A stretch of DNA of 64,000 nt from Cystobacter fuscus. Lineage in GTDB: Bacteria > Myxococcota > Myxococcia > Myxococcales > Myxococcaceae. The stretch spans positions 8,680,001 to 8,744,000 of the forward strand of contig NZ_CP022098.1 in NCBI RefSeq assembly GCF_002305875.1. Direction: 5' to 3'. Shown one piece after another: positions 1-9,948 of this stretch. A program made the position numbers and the translations under genes. Position 1 is the first letter of the stretch; each line of letters starts with the position of its first letter. The notes beneath the pieces are model-generated. The model made no database searches. It was not told where the DNA came from and was given only the letters and a program-made list of their open reading frames with translations.

Positions 1-57
1 TCCGCCGCTGAAATCAACGAAGCTCCACTCGGTGCACCACAAGCGACGGTGTTTCCC

Positions 58-73
58 GGACACGGCCGTGTCC
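58..73 (-). terminator. Perfect 16-bp palindrome after the GH43 stop codon
   Basis: GGACACGGCCGTGTCC is its own reverse complement and lies directly beyond the TAG stop of the leftward GH43 gene. In RNA it could form a short GC-rich stem, so a terminator is the natural reading. No T-run follows it in the direction of transcription, so it is not a canonical Rho-independent terminator. A protein-binding palindrome is the alternative. Confidence 0.35.
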
Positions 74-1963
74 CTACTGCTCCTTCAACTCATAGACTCG
101 CACGTAATCGAAGGTGGCGACGAAACCTTCTCCACCGATCGACAACAGGCCCAGCCGGGGCGCCGCGCCCAGGGAGTGAGTCCACGTCGCGGTCCGGGTC
201 CAGGTCGTGCCATCCCGACTCGAATACGCGGTGTAGAGTTCCTCGTTGCCCTGGACCCGCCGGGCGATCCGCATCCACACGGTCTCGTCGGCAGGGCCCC
301 CATAGGTATCACCAAAGAGCGGCGCCCCCACCGGCACCTGCTCCGGCGATACCTCCTTCGAGAAGGCAATCTGCCGGGTCTCGTAGAACGAGACGTGGGT
401 CAGCCGCACGTAGTTGTCGTCATCCTTCTGGATGAGCAGACCCGCCTGGACGAAGTTGTGGCAGCAGCTCACCGGCGGAACGTTCAGCGCCATCTTCGTC
501 TCCACGAGAAAGTTCCCCGTGGGAGCGGGTTGCCAGAGCACGGCGGCGGCGTTGTCGCCCTGGTAGATGTCCTTGTTCCGGGTGTTGAAACGGAACTGGC
601 CCGCCTCCACGCCGTAGTCACTCATCACGGGAGGACGCGTCCAGGACCACTTCGGGTCCAGCGAGGAGCCGTTGAACTCGTCCGAGAAGGCGGTCAGCTC
701 CACGCCCGGCAGCTCCTGCTTCGCGAAGACGGGCTCGTAGTGGCTCTTCTCGTTGGCCTGGGCAGCGGGAGCGGGCTGCTCGGAATCCGAGGGCCCCTGG
801 CCTCCGCGCGTCACCGGCCAACCATCCACCCAGTCCAGCGCGTCCATGAGCACCGGCCGCTTGTTGAGGAGATCTCCTCCGCCGGGCGTGCTCGACACGT
901 AGGGGCTGTTGCGGTCGATGCCGTGGTAGACGATCCAATCCTGGCCGCCCGTGTCGGTGAAGACGCTGTGGTGCCCCACCCCCACCCAGCGGTTGCCATT
1001 GGCGCCCAGCACGGGCGTGCCGCCCACGCGGTTGTAGGTGAGGCGCACGCCTTCACGATCCACGAAGGGGCCGTAGGGCTGCTTGGAGCGTCCGGCGAAG
1101 ACGCTGTAGCCGGTGAGCGCGCCCCGGCAGCACTCCGCGGAGGAGGCCAGGAGATAGAAGTACTCCCCATGCTGGATGACGTTGGGCGCCTCGTAGCGGT
1201 TGGGGATGGCGACCTCGACCTGGGTGTAGGGATCCGAGGTGAGGCCATCCTCCGAGAGAGCGCGCACCGAGATGCCGCCGTAATAGCTGCCGTAGTAGAT
1301 GTACCGATCCCCGTCCCGCGTGACGAGGACCTCGGGGTCGTACACCTGCCGCCTGGAGTTGCCGCAGCAGACGTTCTCGTGCGGCTCCACGACGGGCTTG
1401 TTCGAGATCGTCCAGGGCCCGGCCGGGCTGTCACTCGTCGCGACGCCGATGGCGCTGCCGCCCTCCAGGGTGTCGGTGACGGTGAAATACAGATAGAACT
1501 TGTCGTTGAACCAGGCGATCTCGGGGGCCCAGATGCCGGCGCCGGGCTTCGCCCAATCCGGGAGTCTGGTCAGGGCATCCCCCACGTAGGCCCAGTCGAC
1601 CAGGTCCTGGGACTTGAGGATGGGCAGCAGGTGGTGTTTGTAGCGGCCCGAGCTGTCCCGGTCCTGCTCGTTCAGGGGGTCCGAGGTACACAGCATGTAC
1701 CAAGACGTATCGCTGCCCTGGCCGCGGATGAGAGTCGGGTCGGCACAGGTCTCCACGAAGCCTCCGCCCGGAATGGAGGCCCGCAAGGGATTGGTGAAGG
1801 TGCGACTCACGGGCGTGGGCGCTGGAGGCGGCTGGGGCTCGGGACCCGGAGGCCCCGAGGGCGTCGGCTCGCTCGGGCAGGCCGTGATGGTCAGCAATGC
1901 GAGCACCGGGAGCAGGGCTCCCATCCGGCTCCACCCCCGAGACGAGGACAAACCTCTCCGCAT
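74..1963 (-). CDS. GH43 family glycoside hydrolase, predicted lipoprotein
   Basis: A 629-aa secreted glycosidase of the five-bladed-propeller GH43 family (arabinofuranosidase, xylosidase or galactosidase activities). The N-terminus has basic residues, a hydrophobic run and a lipobox ending 'TITAC' (Cys29), followed by a Pro-rich linker, so the enzyme should be lipid-anchored outside the inner membrane. Catalytic candidates are Asp75 in 'CADPTLIR' (base), Asp209 in 'VYDPEV' (pKa modulator) and Glu258 in 'YEAPNVI' (acid). From about residue 425 a 'FSDEFNGSSLDPKWSW' segment opens a C-terminal beta-sandwich domain of the type that often follows GH43. Met14 is an alternative start that keeps the lipobox. 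It is divergent from a second GH43 gene. The sequence does not give the exact substrate. Confidence 0.88.
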   Translation of the reverse strand: MRRGLSSSRGWSRMGALLPVLALLTITACPSEPTPSGPPGPEPQPPPAPTPVSRTFTNPLRASIPGGGFVETCADPTLIRGQGSDTSWYMLCTSDPLNEQDRDSSGRYKHHLLPILKSQDLVDWAYVGDALTRLPDWAKPGAGIWAPEIAWFNDKFYLYFTVTDTLEGGSAIGVATSDSPAGPWTISNKPVVEPHENVCCGNSRRQVYDPEVLVTRDGDRYIYYGSYYGGISVRALSEDGLTSDPYTQVEVAIPNRYEAPNVIQHGEYFYLLASSAECCRGALTGYSVFAGRSKQPYGPFVDREGVRLTYNRVGGTPVLGANGNRWVGVGHHSVFTDTGGQDWIVYHGIDRNSPYVSSTPGGGDLLNKRPVLMDALDWVDGWPVTRGGQGPSDSEQPAPAAQANEKSHYEPVFAKQELPGVELTAFSDEFNGSSLDPKWSWTRPPVMSDYGVEAGQFRFNTRNKDIYQGDNAAAVLWQPAPTGNFLVETKMALNVPPVSCCHNFVQAGLLIQKDDDNYVRLTHVSFYETRQIAFSKEVSPEQVPVGAPLFGDTYGGPADETVWMRIARRVQGNEELYTAYSSRDGTTWTRTATWTHSLGAAPRLGLLSIGGEGFVATFDYVRVYELKEQ

Positions 1964-2286
1964 GAACCCTGCTCCCTTCGCTGGATGATGTAACGGCTGT
2001 GACTCTCAGGCCGCCCGGTCCCGGGCACCGTGCAAGAGGCCGCGCATCAGATACAGGCGGGTGGAGGGTGTCAAGGACAGCGAGCCGCCCTCTCGCGGGC
2101 CTTCCATCCGTTGCACCAGACGCGATGACAATGCATTGCGTCAAAGTCATATGTCCGCTGAAATACACTCCCGAGCAAGAAGCCCAGACATGCAGTGAGT
2201 GACACGTGTCCTGACGTCCTTGCTGGATTGACCGGCCGATCCACGCACCGTAGCCTGCCGCCCCTTTTCGCCGAGGACCCCCTTTG
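1964..2286. promoter_or_regulatory. Divergent intergenic region between two GH43 genes, with palindromes
   Basis: This 323-bp gap should hold both promoters for the divergent glycosidase genes. Two exact 10-bp palindromes stand out: CAATGCATTG at 2129-2138 and GACACGTGTC at 2211-2220. Both are plausible operators for a sugar-responsive regulator, but no regulator gene sits beside them. The stretch around 2130-2190 is clearly more AT-rich than the flanking genes, as expected for a promoter. No convincing -35/-10 or -24/-12 pair could be fixed by eye. Confidence 0.35.
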
Positions 2287-3942
2287 ATGCGATCGCGCGG
2301 TGTCTCGTTTTCCGCGGCCCTGCTCTCGTTGTCCGTGTCCCTGACGCTCGCGGTGACAGGCTGCACGCAGGATGCTCCCAAGCCGCCTCCGGTGGAGCCC
2401 CAGCCCCCCGTCGAGCCGCCCCCGCCCCCGCCTCCGCTCGAGGTGACCAACCCGGTGCTCTCGGGAGACTTCGCCGACCCGTCCGTCATCAAGGTGGGCG
2501 AGGAGTATTGGGCCTCGGCGACGTCCTCGGAGTGGGCGCCCCAGTTCCCGCTGCTGCACTCGAAGGATCTGCTGCATTGGGAGCAGGTGGGCGCAGTCTT
2601 CACGCAGCAGCCCTCCTGGTCCGAGGCCAATTACTGGGCGCCCGAGCTGGCGGTCGACAGGGGCCGCTACTACGTCTTCTACACGGCGAAGAAGAAGGGT
2701 GGCCCGCTGTGCGTCGCCGTGGCCACCGCTTCCCAGCCCCAGGGGCCGTACACCGACCATGGTCCGCTCGTCTGCGAGGAGCTGGGCTCCATCGATGGCG
2801 CGCTCATCCGCGACGAGAACGATGAGCTGTTCCTCGTCTGGAAGCTGGACGGCAACAGCCGGGGTCTGCCCACCCCCCTCTGGGCGCAGCGGCTGGACGT
2901 GAGCGGAAACGAGCCCAAGCTCGTGGGAGACAAGACGCAGATCCTCCTCAACGACACGCCCTGGGAGGGTCAGCTCATCGAGGCGCCGCACCTCATCAAG
3001 CGCAATGGCTGGTTCTATCTGTTCTACGCCGGCGCCGGCTGCTGTGGCCGCGACTGCAATTACGCGGTGGGCGTGGCCCGCTCGCGCAAGCTGCTCGAGG
3101 GCTGGGAGAAGAACCCGCTCAACCCCATCATGAAGAACAACGAGGCCTTCAAGTGCCCGGGCCACGGCAGCGTGGTGACGGATGCACAGGGCCGCGACTA
3201 TCTGCTGTACCACGCCTACCGCACCACGGACACGGTCTACGTCGGCCGCCAGGGCCTGCTGGACGTCATCCAGTGGGGCGAGGATGGCTGGCCCACGCTC
3301 AACTCGCGCCGGGGTCCGGGCGGCAAGGTGCTCACCCAATTCGCGCCCTTCTCCGATGAGTTCACCTCCCAGTCGCTCGTCCTCGGCTGGCAGTGGCCGA
3401 ACGCCTTCCCTCCCGTCCCGAGCCTCGCCAACGGGCTGTTGACCCTGGGCGTCCCCACCACGGACCGGGCGGACAGACCCGTGGGCGCCATCCTCGCCCG
3501 CTCCACCAACACCGGTACCTACTCGGCCGAGGCCGTCGTGGACGTCACCGGCATCACCCCGGGAGCCCAGGCCGGACTCGCGGCGGTGGGCGATTGGGAC
3601 AACTGGATTGGCGTCGTGCTCAACGGCCAGAAGGTGGAGGTCTGGCGGCGCTATGAAAGCCAACAGGTCGTGGTTGCCTCTCTCGAGGCGCCCACCACGG
3701 CCGACGGCAAGCTCACCCTGCGGATGAAGACGAGGGCCGGGCACCTGTTCCAGTTCTCGGTGCGGAGCGAGGACGGGAGCTGGGTGGACGTGGGCGGCGA
3801 GCAGGACGGCGGCATCAGCTACCGCAAGGATGGACCCATCCTCCTGCCGCCTTGGGATCGCGGCGTGCGAGTGGGTCTCACCACCAGTGGGGCTCCGGGC
3901 TCCTCCGCCCGCTATGAGTCATTGCGCATCACCCCCGAATAA
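2287..3942 (+). CDS. GH43 family glycoside hydrolase, predicted lipoprotein
   Basis: A 551-aa second GH43 enzyme. The signal peptide ends in lipobox 'AVTGC' (Cys26) and leads into a long proline-rich spacer of about 25 residues, as in surface-anchored lipoproteins. Propeller catalytic candidates are Asp64 in 'GDFADPSVI', Asp170 in 'SIDGALIRDEND' and Glu232 in 'IEAPHLIKRNGW'. A C-terminal beta-sandwich begins near residue 357 with 'FSDEFTSQSLVLGWQWP', the same arrangement as its divergent neighbour, which suggests an old duplication. A TTG lies just upstream in frame, but the ATG at 2287 is preferred. Galactokinase starts 3 nt after its stop, so the two are probably co-transcribed; this favours a galactose-containing substrate. 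Confidence 0.88.
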   Translation: MRSRGVSFSAALLSLSVSLTLAVTGCTQDAPKPPPVEPQPPVEPPPPPPPLEVTNPVLSGDFADPSVIKVGEEYWASATSSEWAPQFPLLHSKDLLHWEQVGAVFTQQPSWSEANYWAPELAVDRGRYYVFYTAKKKGGPLCVAVATASQPQGPYTDHGPLVCEELGSIDGALIRDENDELFLVWKLDGNSRGLPTPLWAQRLDVSGNEPKLVGDKTQILLNDTPWEGQLIEAPHLIKRNGWFYLFYAGAGCCGRDCNYAVGVARSRKLLEGWEKNPLNPIMKNNEAFKCPGHGSVVTDAQGRDYLLYHAYRTTDTVYVGRQGLLDVIQWGEDGWPTLNSRRGPGGKVLTQFAPFSDEFTSQSLVLGWQWPNAFPPVPSLANGLLTLGVPTTDRADRPVGAILARSTNTGTYSAEAVVDVTGITPGAQAGLAAVGDWDNWIGVVLNGQKVEVWRRYESQQVVVASLEAPTTADGKLTLRMKTRAGHLFQFSVRSEDGSWVDVGGEQDGGISYRKDGPILLPPWDRGVRVGLTTSGAPGSSARYESLRITPE

Positions 3943-3945
3943 TCG

Positions 3946-5067
3946 ATGAAAGGGAGCGTGAGCCCTTCTTTCCAGGATTTGTTCGGTCATCGGCCGGAGA
4001 TCGTCACGCACGCCCCCGGCCGGGTGAATCTCATCGGCGAGCACACCGACTACAACGGCGGCTTCGTGCTGCCGATGGCCATCCCCCAGCAGACCCACGT
4101 GGAGCTGCGTCGACGGGGGGATCGGCGTGTTCGCGCCTTCAGCACCAACAAGAGCGCCTCGGGGGAGGTCCTCGAGTTCGAGCTCGGCCAGGAGTCCACG
4201 GGCAAGGGCTGGCTCGACTACGTCCAGGGAGTCACCCACGTACTCCAGCGCGAGGGATTCCCCCTGTCGGGCGTCGACCTGCGCATCACCTCCGAGGTGC
4301 CGCTGGGCAGCGGGTTGTCCTCCAGCGCGTCGCTCGACGTGTGCCTGCTGCGCGCGCTGCGCGAGGCGTTCGCGCTGCCGCTGGATGACGTGCAGATCGC
4401 CCTGCTCGGTCAGCGCGTGGAGGTGGACTTCGTGGGCGCGCCGGTGGGCGTGATGGATCCCATGGCCGCCAGCATCGCGGGCCTGAACGTCGCGCTCTTC
4501 CTCGACACGCACACCATGCGCTTCGAGCGCGTTCCCCTCCCGCCCGGCGTGGACACCGTCATCATCAACTCGGGTGTCGCGCACAACCACTCGGCGGGTG
4601 ACTACCGCGTGCGCCGCGCGGAGTGCGAGCGCGCCGCGTCCCAGCTCGGCGTGCCACAGTTGAGGGATTTGACCGAGGCGGATCTTCCCCGGGCCATGGC
4701 CCTGTCCGAGCCGCTGGGCCGGCGCGTGCGGCACATCGTGACGGAGAACGCGCGCGTGCTCGCCACCGTGTCGGCGCTGCGCAAGGCGGATCTCCCCGGC
4801 CTGGGCCGGCTCTTCTACGCCTCGCACGACTCCCAGCGCCTGGACTACGAGGTGTCCGTGCCGGAGATCGATCTGCTCGTGGACCTGGCCCGGGAGGACG
4901 CGGACGTGTACGGCGCGCGCCTCACGGGCGGAGGCTTCGGCGGCTCGGTGGTGATGCTGGCCCGAGCGGGCACCGGTGCCGCCGTGGCCAGGCGGATCGC
5001 CGAGCGCTACGCGGCCCGTTCCGGCCAGCGCCCGACGATCCTCCTGCCCGAGCTCTCCGAGGGCTAA
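3946..5067 (+). CDS. galK: Galactokinase
   Basis: GHMP-family kinase of 373 aa that phosphorylates galactose to galactose 1-phosphate with ATP in the cytoplasm. The N-terminal galactokinase signature '[15 protein letters not shown]' is at residues 25-39, the ATP-binding motif '[12 protein letters not shown]' at 119-130, and the C-terminal GHMP motif 'LTGGGFGGS' near residue 325. The predicted catalytic Asp171 is in 'VGVMDPMA'; most family members have MDQ here, so Gln is replaced by Pro. The gene starts 3 nt after the GH43 stop with no clear ribosome-binding site, so translation may be coupled. Its 3' end overlaps the convergent uridylyltransferase fusion by 4 nt. No galT or galE is seen nearby. 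Confidence 0.95.
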   Translation: MKGSVSPSFQDLFGHRPEIVTHAPGRVNLIGEHTDYNGGFVLPMAIPQQTHVELRRRGDRRVRAFSTNKSASGEVLEFELGQESTGKGWLDYVQGVTHVLQREGFPLSGVDLRITSEVPLGSGLSSSASLDVCLLRALREAFALPLDDVQIALLGQRVEVDFVGAPVGVMDPMAASIAGLNVALFLDTHTMRFERVPLPPGVDTVIINSGVAHNHSAGDYRVRRAECERAASQLGVPQLRDLTEADLPRAMALSEPLGRRVRHIVTENARVLATVSALRKADLPGLGRLFYASHDSQRLDYEVSVPEIDLLVDLAREDADVYGARLTGGGFGGSVVMLARAGTGAAVARRIAERYAARSGQRPTILLPELSEG

Positions 5068-7283
5068 CGCACCAGGATGTCCGGCCGGGGGCGGCCGTCG
5101 ATGCTCACGGTGGGCCAGCGCGGGTCCACCGTGAGGATCTCCACCCCGCCCTCGCTGGTGACGAGGGTGTCCTCGATCTTCGCGCCGGGCAGCGACGGGT
5201 TCCACGCCAGGGCATTGTGGGGCTGGAGCACGACCTGGGAGCCCGGCCTCGCGATCTCGTCCCGCGACAGGTAGCCGCACGAGCCGCCCTGATGGTGGAA
5301 GGCCTCGGCGCCCTTGCGCTCGAGCGCCGCGTACGCCTTCACGAGTGCCTCGTAGCCCTCGCCGAGCGTCGCGCCCGGACGCGAGACCTTGAAGACCGCG
5401 GCCTCGACCTGGGCGACGTCCGCGATGAGGTGGCGCTCGGTGGGGGTGGGCTTGCGGAAGTAGACGAAGCGGGTGAGGTTGGCGAAGAGCCCGTGGCGGC
5501 GGCCACAGAAGACGAGCATGGCGCGCTCGCCCAGCTTCTCCCGGCTCGCCGTGGCGTGGCGGTGCAGGGGCAGGCGGCGCTCCTCGCCCACCAGGGTCAG
5601 CGCGGGGTGGATGCCCCGAGCCCACAGGGCCTCGGCGCCCGCGCCCGCGAGCTGCCAGCCCGTCCACTCCGGCTTCGCCGCGAGCAGCACGTCCGTCATC
5701 GCCTCCGCCGCGTCACGCCCGAGCACCCGGTAGCGCGCCAGCTCCTGGGGCAGCAGTGACCAGCGGGTGTGGAGCAGTTCCTGGGGCAGCGGCACCTCGC
5801 CCTTCGCGGGGCGATCGGACGCCACCGGAGCCTTGCCCGCGCGCGCCGCGACGAACGTCTCGCGCTGGGCCTTGTCCTGCCACGGACCGGACCACACGGT
5901 GAGGCCTGGGGGCACCTCTTCCTCCTCCATGCGAGCCGCCTCGATGGCGTCCGTCAGCACCCAGGCGCCGTCCCGGGTGATGAGCACCTCGGCCACGCCC
6001 ACGTCGGTGGAGAGCAGGACGACGTTGGAGCCCCCGCAGGTCGCCCAGGCGAACCAGTCCACGCCCCGCAGCCGCACCGCGCCCAGGCCGTGCTTCTCCA
6101 GCACCGCGCGCACGCGCGACAGCTTGGTCTCCAGCTCGGAAGGATCGAAGCGCGGCGTCTCCGACGCGCCCGCGGTCACCCGGGCGGAGGCCGCCTGGAG
6201 CCGCTCGCGCAGCCGGGGGACGACGTAGGACAGATCCTCGGGCGCCTTCACGGGCTCGAAGCGCGAGGTGACGGGGTTGTCACGCGGCACCTCGATGAAG
6301 GCCACGGAGAGCAGCGGGCGGTTGTCGGGGCCCACGACGGTGCTGGCCTCGCCCGTGACCTGCTCGAGCTGCAACACCTCCTGGCCCTCCACCTTCTTGC
6401 GCGCCACGCGGTAGGGCAGATCGATGCTCTTGTGGATCAGCGCCTCCAGCGCGAAGGCGATGTTGTTGGTGTTGATGAGCCGGTGCTGCTTGGGATCGAT
6501 GTGCTCGATGAGCTGGGGGTGATTGCCGATGCGAACCGGGGCCGCGCCCGTGTCGAGCGCGCCGTTCTGGTTCGCGCGCGGCGTCACCTCCACCGTCATC
6601 TCCCGGCCGAGCTTGAGGTGCAGCCCGACGATGATGGGATCCAGCGTCGCGCCCACGTTGTCGATGTTGGAGAAGAACACGTGGCGCACGCCGCGCCGGT
6701 GCAGCTCCGCCGCCGTGCCGCTCTCGCGGAGAGCCCGGAAGAAGTCCCCGTGTCCGGACGGGGACAGGGACAGCTCACCCGCCTTGTCCCGGAACAGCTC
6801 CCAGTTGGGCGTCAGCCGCGGCAGCATCCGCTGCTGGAACAACAGGACGTCCCGGCCCAGACCCCGCGAGCGCACGAACGCCTCGATGCCCTCGTGGGTC
6901 AGCGGCGAGGTCATCAGCACCACGGGTACCGGGGCCCCGTGGCGCTGGGAGACCTGGTGCACGTCCTCCAGCCGCACGTCCAGGAAGGTGCGCTCGTCGA
7001 TGAGCGGAGCCAGGGCCTTGACCGCCCCACCGAAGCGGGTCCCCGCGCCACCCACGAGGATGACCATGGCGACCTCACCCCGCCGCAGGGACTCCGAGCC
7101 CAGGCGGAGACATTCCTCGTACAGCGACGTGCCGGGCGCGGGCACGGCCTCGATGTCGGAGGGATCCAGCGGGCGCAGTTCCACCGCGGGCGTGGAGGGT
7201 CCGGCGCTCTGCTGCTCCTGTCGGACCTTGGCCACCAATTCCTGGAACTTCGTCGGGTCGAAACCTGGAGACGTGTCGGTCAT
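5064..7283 (-). CDS. UTP-sugar-1-phosphate uridylyltransferase fused to an M24/creatinase-like domain
   Basis: A 739-aa two-part protein. Residues about 1-365 resemble the UDP-N-acetylglucosamine/UDP-sugar pyrophosphorylase family: nucleotide loop '[12 protein letters not shown]' at 75-86, '[11 protein letters not shown]', and '[11 protein letters not shown]'. They would join UTP to a sugar 1-phosphate. Residues about 380-739 have the creatinase N-domain plus M24 'pita-bread' layout of aminopeptidase P. Expected metal ligands look changed: the first Asp position reads 'VFCGRR', the second 'ANLTR', and one Glu position '[11 protein letters not shown]'. 'HHQGG' and 'KIEDT' remain. The second half is therefore probably not a metallopeptidase. 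The ATG at 7283 is chosen; an upstream TTG would add 13 residues. The facing galK suggests UDP-galactose synthesis without GalT, which is inference. Confidence 0.75.
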   Translation of the reverse strand: MTDTSPGFDPTKFQELVAKVRQEQQSAGPSTPAVELRPLDPSDIEAVPAPGTSLYEECLRLGSESLRRGEVAMVILVGGAGTRFGGAVKALAPLIDERTFLDVRLEDVHQVSQRHGAPVPVVLMTSPLTHEGIEAFVRSRGLGRDVLLFQQRMLPRLTPNWELFRDKAGELSLSPSGHGDFFRALRESGTAAELHRRGVRHVFFSNIDNVGATLDPIIVGLHLKLGREMTVEVTPRANQNGALDTGAAPVRIGNHPQLIEHIDPKQHRLINTNNIAFALEALIHKSIDLPYRVARKKVEGQEVLQLEQVTGEASTVVGPDNRPLLSVAFIEVPRDNPVTSRFEPVKAPEDLSYVVPRLRERLQAASARVTAGASETPRFDPSELETKLSRVRAVLEKHGLGAVRLRGVDWFAWATCGGSNVVLLSTDVGVAEVLITRDGAWVLTDAIEAARMEEEEVPPGLTVWSGPWQDKAQRETFVAARAGKAPVASDRPAKGEVPLPQELLHTRWSLLPQELARYRVLGRDAAEAMTDVLLAAKPEWTGWQLAGAGAEALWARGIHPALTLVGEERRLPLHRHATASREKLGERAMLVFCGRRHGLFANLTRFVYFRKPTPTERHLIADVAQVEAAVFKVSRPGATLGEGYEALVKAYAALERKGAEAFHHQGGSCGYLSRDEIARPGSQVVLQPHNALAWNPSLPGAKIEDTLVTSEGGVEILTVDPRWPTVSIDGRPRPDILVR

Positions 7284-7369
7284 AGGTGGGCCCGGTTTAA
7301 GCCCTGCACCCTCACGCGGCAACTGGGTTTCATTGACCTGGGTGGCATCCCAGGCAGAGAGTTGTCTGC

Positions 7370-9328
7370 GTGATCTTCTCCCTGGTGGCCGCGGTCCTCA
7401 CGTCCCAGTCCCCCCTCCCACCGCCCGAGGCATCCGGGCCCGAGGAGCCCGACCGGCGCCAGCAGACGGTCGTCACGGCCTCGCGCGCCGAGCGCAAGCT
7501 GGAAGACGCGGTGGTGGCCACCGAGGTCATCACCCGCCAGCAGATGGAGGCCACCGGGGCGAGGGACCTGGGACAGCTCCTCCAGCAGCACCCGGGCGTG
7601 GAGCTCGTCTACACCTTCCGGGGCGTGGGGCTGCGTCTGCAAGGGTTGGATCCCGAATACGTGCTCATCCTCGTGGATGGCGAGCGCGTGAGCGGCCGGG
7701 TGGGCACCACGCTCGACCTGGGGCGCTTCAGCCTGCGCGAGCTGGAGCGGGTGGAGATCGTCAAGGGGCCGGCCGCGGCGCTCTACGGCGCGGATGCCAT
7801 GGGCGGCGTGGTGAACCTCATCACCCGCCGCGTCCAGCGCCCCCTGGAGGCCAGCGCACGGGGCCTGTTCGGCACACTGCTGGAGGGAGATGTCCGCGCC
7901 AACGCGGGCACGAAGCAGGGGCCCTTCGAGGTGCGCGTGGGCGGAGGCTACCGCACGAGAAATCCCTATGACTGGGAGCCCCAGGACGCGGCGACGAGCG
8001 GCGCCGGGTTGAAGCGCTTCGATGGGGACGTGGCACTCGCCTACGCGCCGGATGACCGGTCGCGGGTGTGGCTGCGCAGCGGCTACAACCGGCGCGACGA
8101 GAACGCCGTGGATCTCAACCCCTCGGGGGCCGTGCTCGACCGGCGGCAGCGCCAGGAGCAGTTCGACCTCTCCCTGGGCGGCCAGCACCGATTCTCCGGC
8201 GGCCCCTCCCTGCTCGCCCGGGGACACTTCGGCCTGTTCCGCGAGCAGCTCCTGCAGGACCAGCGCGGCTCGCGCGGGCTCGATGACTATTCGCAGAACC
8301 TCACCCGGCTCTACGAGGGCCTCGTCCAGGCGGATCATCGCCTCGGTGCCCATGCCCTCACCGGGGGCGTGGAGCTGCTCGGCGAGCGGCTCACCTCGGT
8401 GCGGCTCGACCAGAGTCCCGTGTTCCGCCTCCGGGGCGCCGCTTTCCTCCAGGACGAGTGGGACGTGGCCCTGGGCGCGGAAGGCACGGGGCCGAAGCTG
8501 AAGATCGCCCCCGGGTTCCGCTTCGATCTGGACTCGCAGTTCGGTGGAGCGCCCTCGCCCCGGCTCGCGCTCAAGCTGGATCCGAGCCCGGCCCTCACGG
8601 TGCGCGCCTCGGCGGGACTCGGCTTCCGTCCGCCCTCGTTCCAGGAGCTCTACCTGCGCTTCTCCAACACGGGCATCGGCTACGTGGTCTCGGGCAACCC
8701 CGAGCTCACGGCCGAGCGCTCCGTGGGCGTGAATGTCGGCGTGGACTGGCGGCCACCCATCGACGGGTGGCTCTTCTCCGCGAGCGGCTTCCACACCCAG
8801 CTGCGCAACCTCATCAACGTCACCGCCACGGGCGAGCCCAACCCCGACAACCCCGTCACCTTCAACTACGAGAACGTGGCGCGCGCCTATACCCAGGGCA
8901 TCGAGCTCAACGGCCGCTTCCGGCTCCCCGTGCGCTCGACGTACCTCGACCTGGCGTACATGTTCCTGGACGCGAGGGATCTCACCCGGAACCGACCGCT
9001 GGAAGGCCGCTCGCGGCACCGCGTCAACGCGCAACTGTCCACGCGCTACCGCCCGTGGAACCTCGAGGCCGTGGTGCGCGGCTCGTGGGTGAGCGCCCGG
9101 CCCTACTACCTCGGCATGGGAGGAGGCTTCGCCAACGTGATCGGCGCCGGGGACGAGACGCGCGTGGGCGTGCCCGCCTACTTCGATCTCGAGGCCCAGG
9201 TGACGTACCACTTCAAGGCGGGATTCGAATTCTTCGTCAACGGTTACAACCTGTTCAACGCGGGCGATCAGCAGTTCAACCCGCGTCCGCCACGTGGCGT
9301 GCTCGGGGGTGTGCAATGGGAATACTGA
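7370..9328 (+). CDS. TonB-dependent outer-membrane receptor
   Basis: A 652-aa outer-membrane gated channel. A short hydrophobic N-terminus (starting GTG at 7370) is followed by '[16 protein letters not shown]', the usual entry to the plug domain, and by plug motifs '[11 protein letters not shown]' and '[19 protein letters not shown]'. The remainder alternates in the manner of beta-strands and carries receptor signatures such as '[20 protein letters not shown]' and a C-terminal aromatic end '...GGVQWEY'. It is powered by TonB/ExbBD, which are not in this window. The stop overlaps the start of an HmuY-like lipoprotein by 13 nt, which points to haem or an iron compound as ligand. Confidence 0.92.
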   Translation: MIFSLVAAVLTSQSPLPPPEASGPEEPDRRQQTVVTASRAERKLEDAVVATEVITRQQMEATGARDLGQLLQQHPGVELVYTFRGVGLRLQGLDPEYVLILVDGERVSGRVGTTLDLGRFSLRELERVEIVKGPAAALYGADAMGGVVNLITRRVQRPLEASARGLFGTLLEGDVRANAGTKQGPFEVRVGGGYRTRNPYDWEPQDAATSGAGLKRFDGDVALAYAPDDRSRVWLRSGYNRRDENAVDLNPSGAVLDRRQRQEQFDLSLGGQHRFSGGPSLLARGHFGLFREQLLQDQRGSRGLDDYSQNLTRLYEGLVQADHRLGAHALTGGVELLGERLTSVRLDQSPVFRLRGAAFLQDEWDVALGAEGTGPKLKIAPGFRFDLDSQFGGAPSPRLALKLDPSPALTVRASAGLGFRPPSFQELYLRFSNTGIGYVVSGNPELTAERSVGVNVGVDWRPPIDGWLFSASGFHTQLRNLINVTATGEPNPDNPVTFNYENVARAYTQGIELNGRFRLPVRSTYLDLAYMFLDARDLTRNRPLEGRSRHRVNAQLSTRYRPWNLEAVVRGSWVSARPYYLGMGGGFANVIGAGDETRVGVPAYFDLEAQVTYHFKAGFEFFVNGYNLFNAGDQQFNPRPPRGVLGGVQWEY

Positions 9329-9939
9329 CGCGGACTCACGGAGCACTGCCCTTCATCGGGCCGATGACGGGGCTCCTGTTGGCGGCGTGCGCGCCGGACC
9401 TGCGCGAGGACTACCCCTTCGATGGACAGATCACCACCGGGCCGCTCGTCGAGGTGACGCTCCAGGAGGACGGCAGCCACGTCGCCCTCATCGACGCGAC
9501 GAACAAGTCCGCCCAGGTCTACTTCGACATCGACGAGGGCCGGGAGATGAAGACCGACGAGGCCCTGGAGAGCAACGAGTGGGACCTGGCCTTCCAGCGC
9601 TTCACCGTCACGATGAATGGAGGCGGAGGCAACCCGGCGGGCTCGGTGCGTGTGGCCGTGCTCCAGGGGCAAAGTTGGGACGCACTCACGGAGGCGCCCA
9701 CCGAGGGCTACCAGCAGGACGCCTCCGAGACGGTATTCAACGGCGCGCAGGGCGGCTGGTACGTCTACGATCTCGTCAAGCACCGCCTCCAGCCGCGCGA
9801 TGAGTTGCTCTACGTGGTGCGCAGCAGCCGCGGGAAGTTCTTCAAGCTGAAGATGCTCGCGTACTACGACGCCGCGGGCACTCCCGCGCGGCCCTCGTTC
9901 CGCTACCAGGAAGTGGCGGCCCCTCCCTCCCCTCCCTGA
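9316..9939 (+). CDS. HmuY-like haem-binding lipoprotein
   Basis: A 207-aa predicted lipoprotein with lipobox 'LLAAC' (Cys25). The body carries features of the HmuY family of surface haem-binding lipoproteins: 'NKSAQVYFDIDEGREM', 'SNEWDLAFQRFTVTMNGG', 'GGWYVYDLVKHRL' and 'LYVVRSSRGKFFKLKMLAYY'. In the family such proteins capture haem and hand it to a TonB-dependent receptor, which matches the upstream gene overlapping this start by 13 nt. The ATG at 9316 is the first codon that gives a signal peptide and lies inside the receptor gene, so translation is likely coupled. The haem-ligating residues cannot be identified by eye. Confidence 0.78.
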   Translation: MGILTRTHGALPFIGPMTGLLLAACAPDLREDYPFDGQITTGPLVEVTLQEDGSHVALIDATNKSAQVYFDIDEGREMKTDEALESNEWDLAFQRFTVTMNGGGGNPAGSVRVAVLQGQSWDALTEAPTEGYQQDASETVFNGAQGGWYVYDLVKHRLQPRDELLYVVRSSRGKFFKLKMLAYYDAAGTPARPSFRYQEVAAPPSPP

Positions 9940-9948
9940 GCCGCGCCC

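Noticed and set aside
2071-3744. 557-aa frame opposite the second GH43 gene, and similar 500-700-aa antisense frames at 32-1993, 27883-29877, 30572-32749 and 37121-39430
   Set aside because: High GC at third positions keeps antisense frames open; their composition (His/Arg/Gly/Val-rich) is that of shadows, and the sense genes have clear domains.
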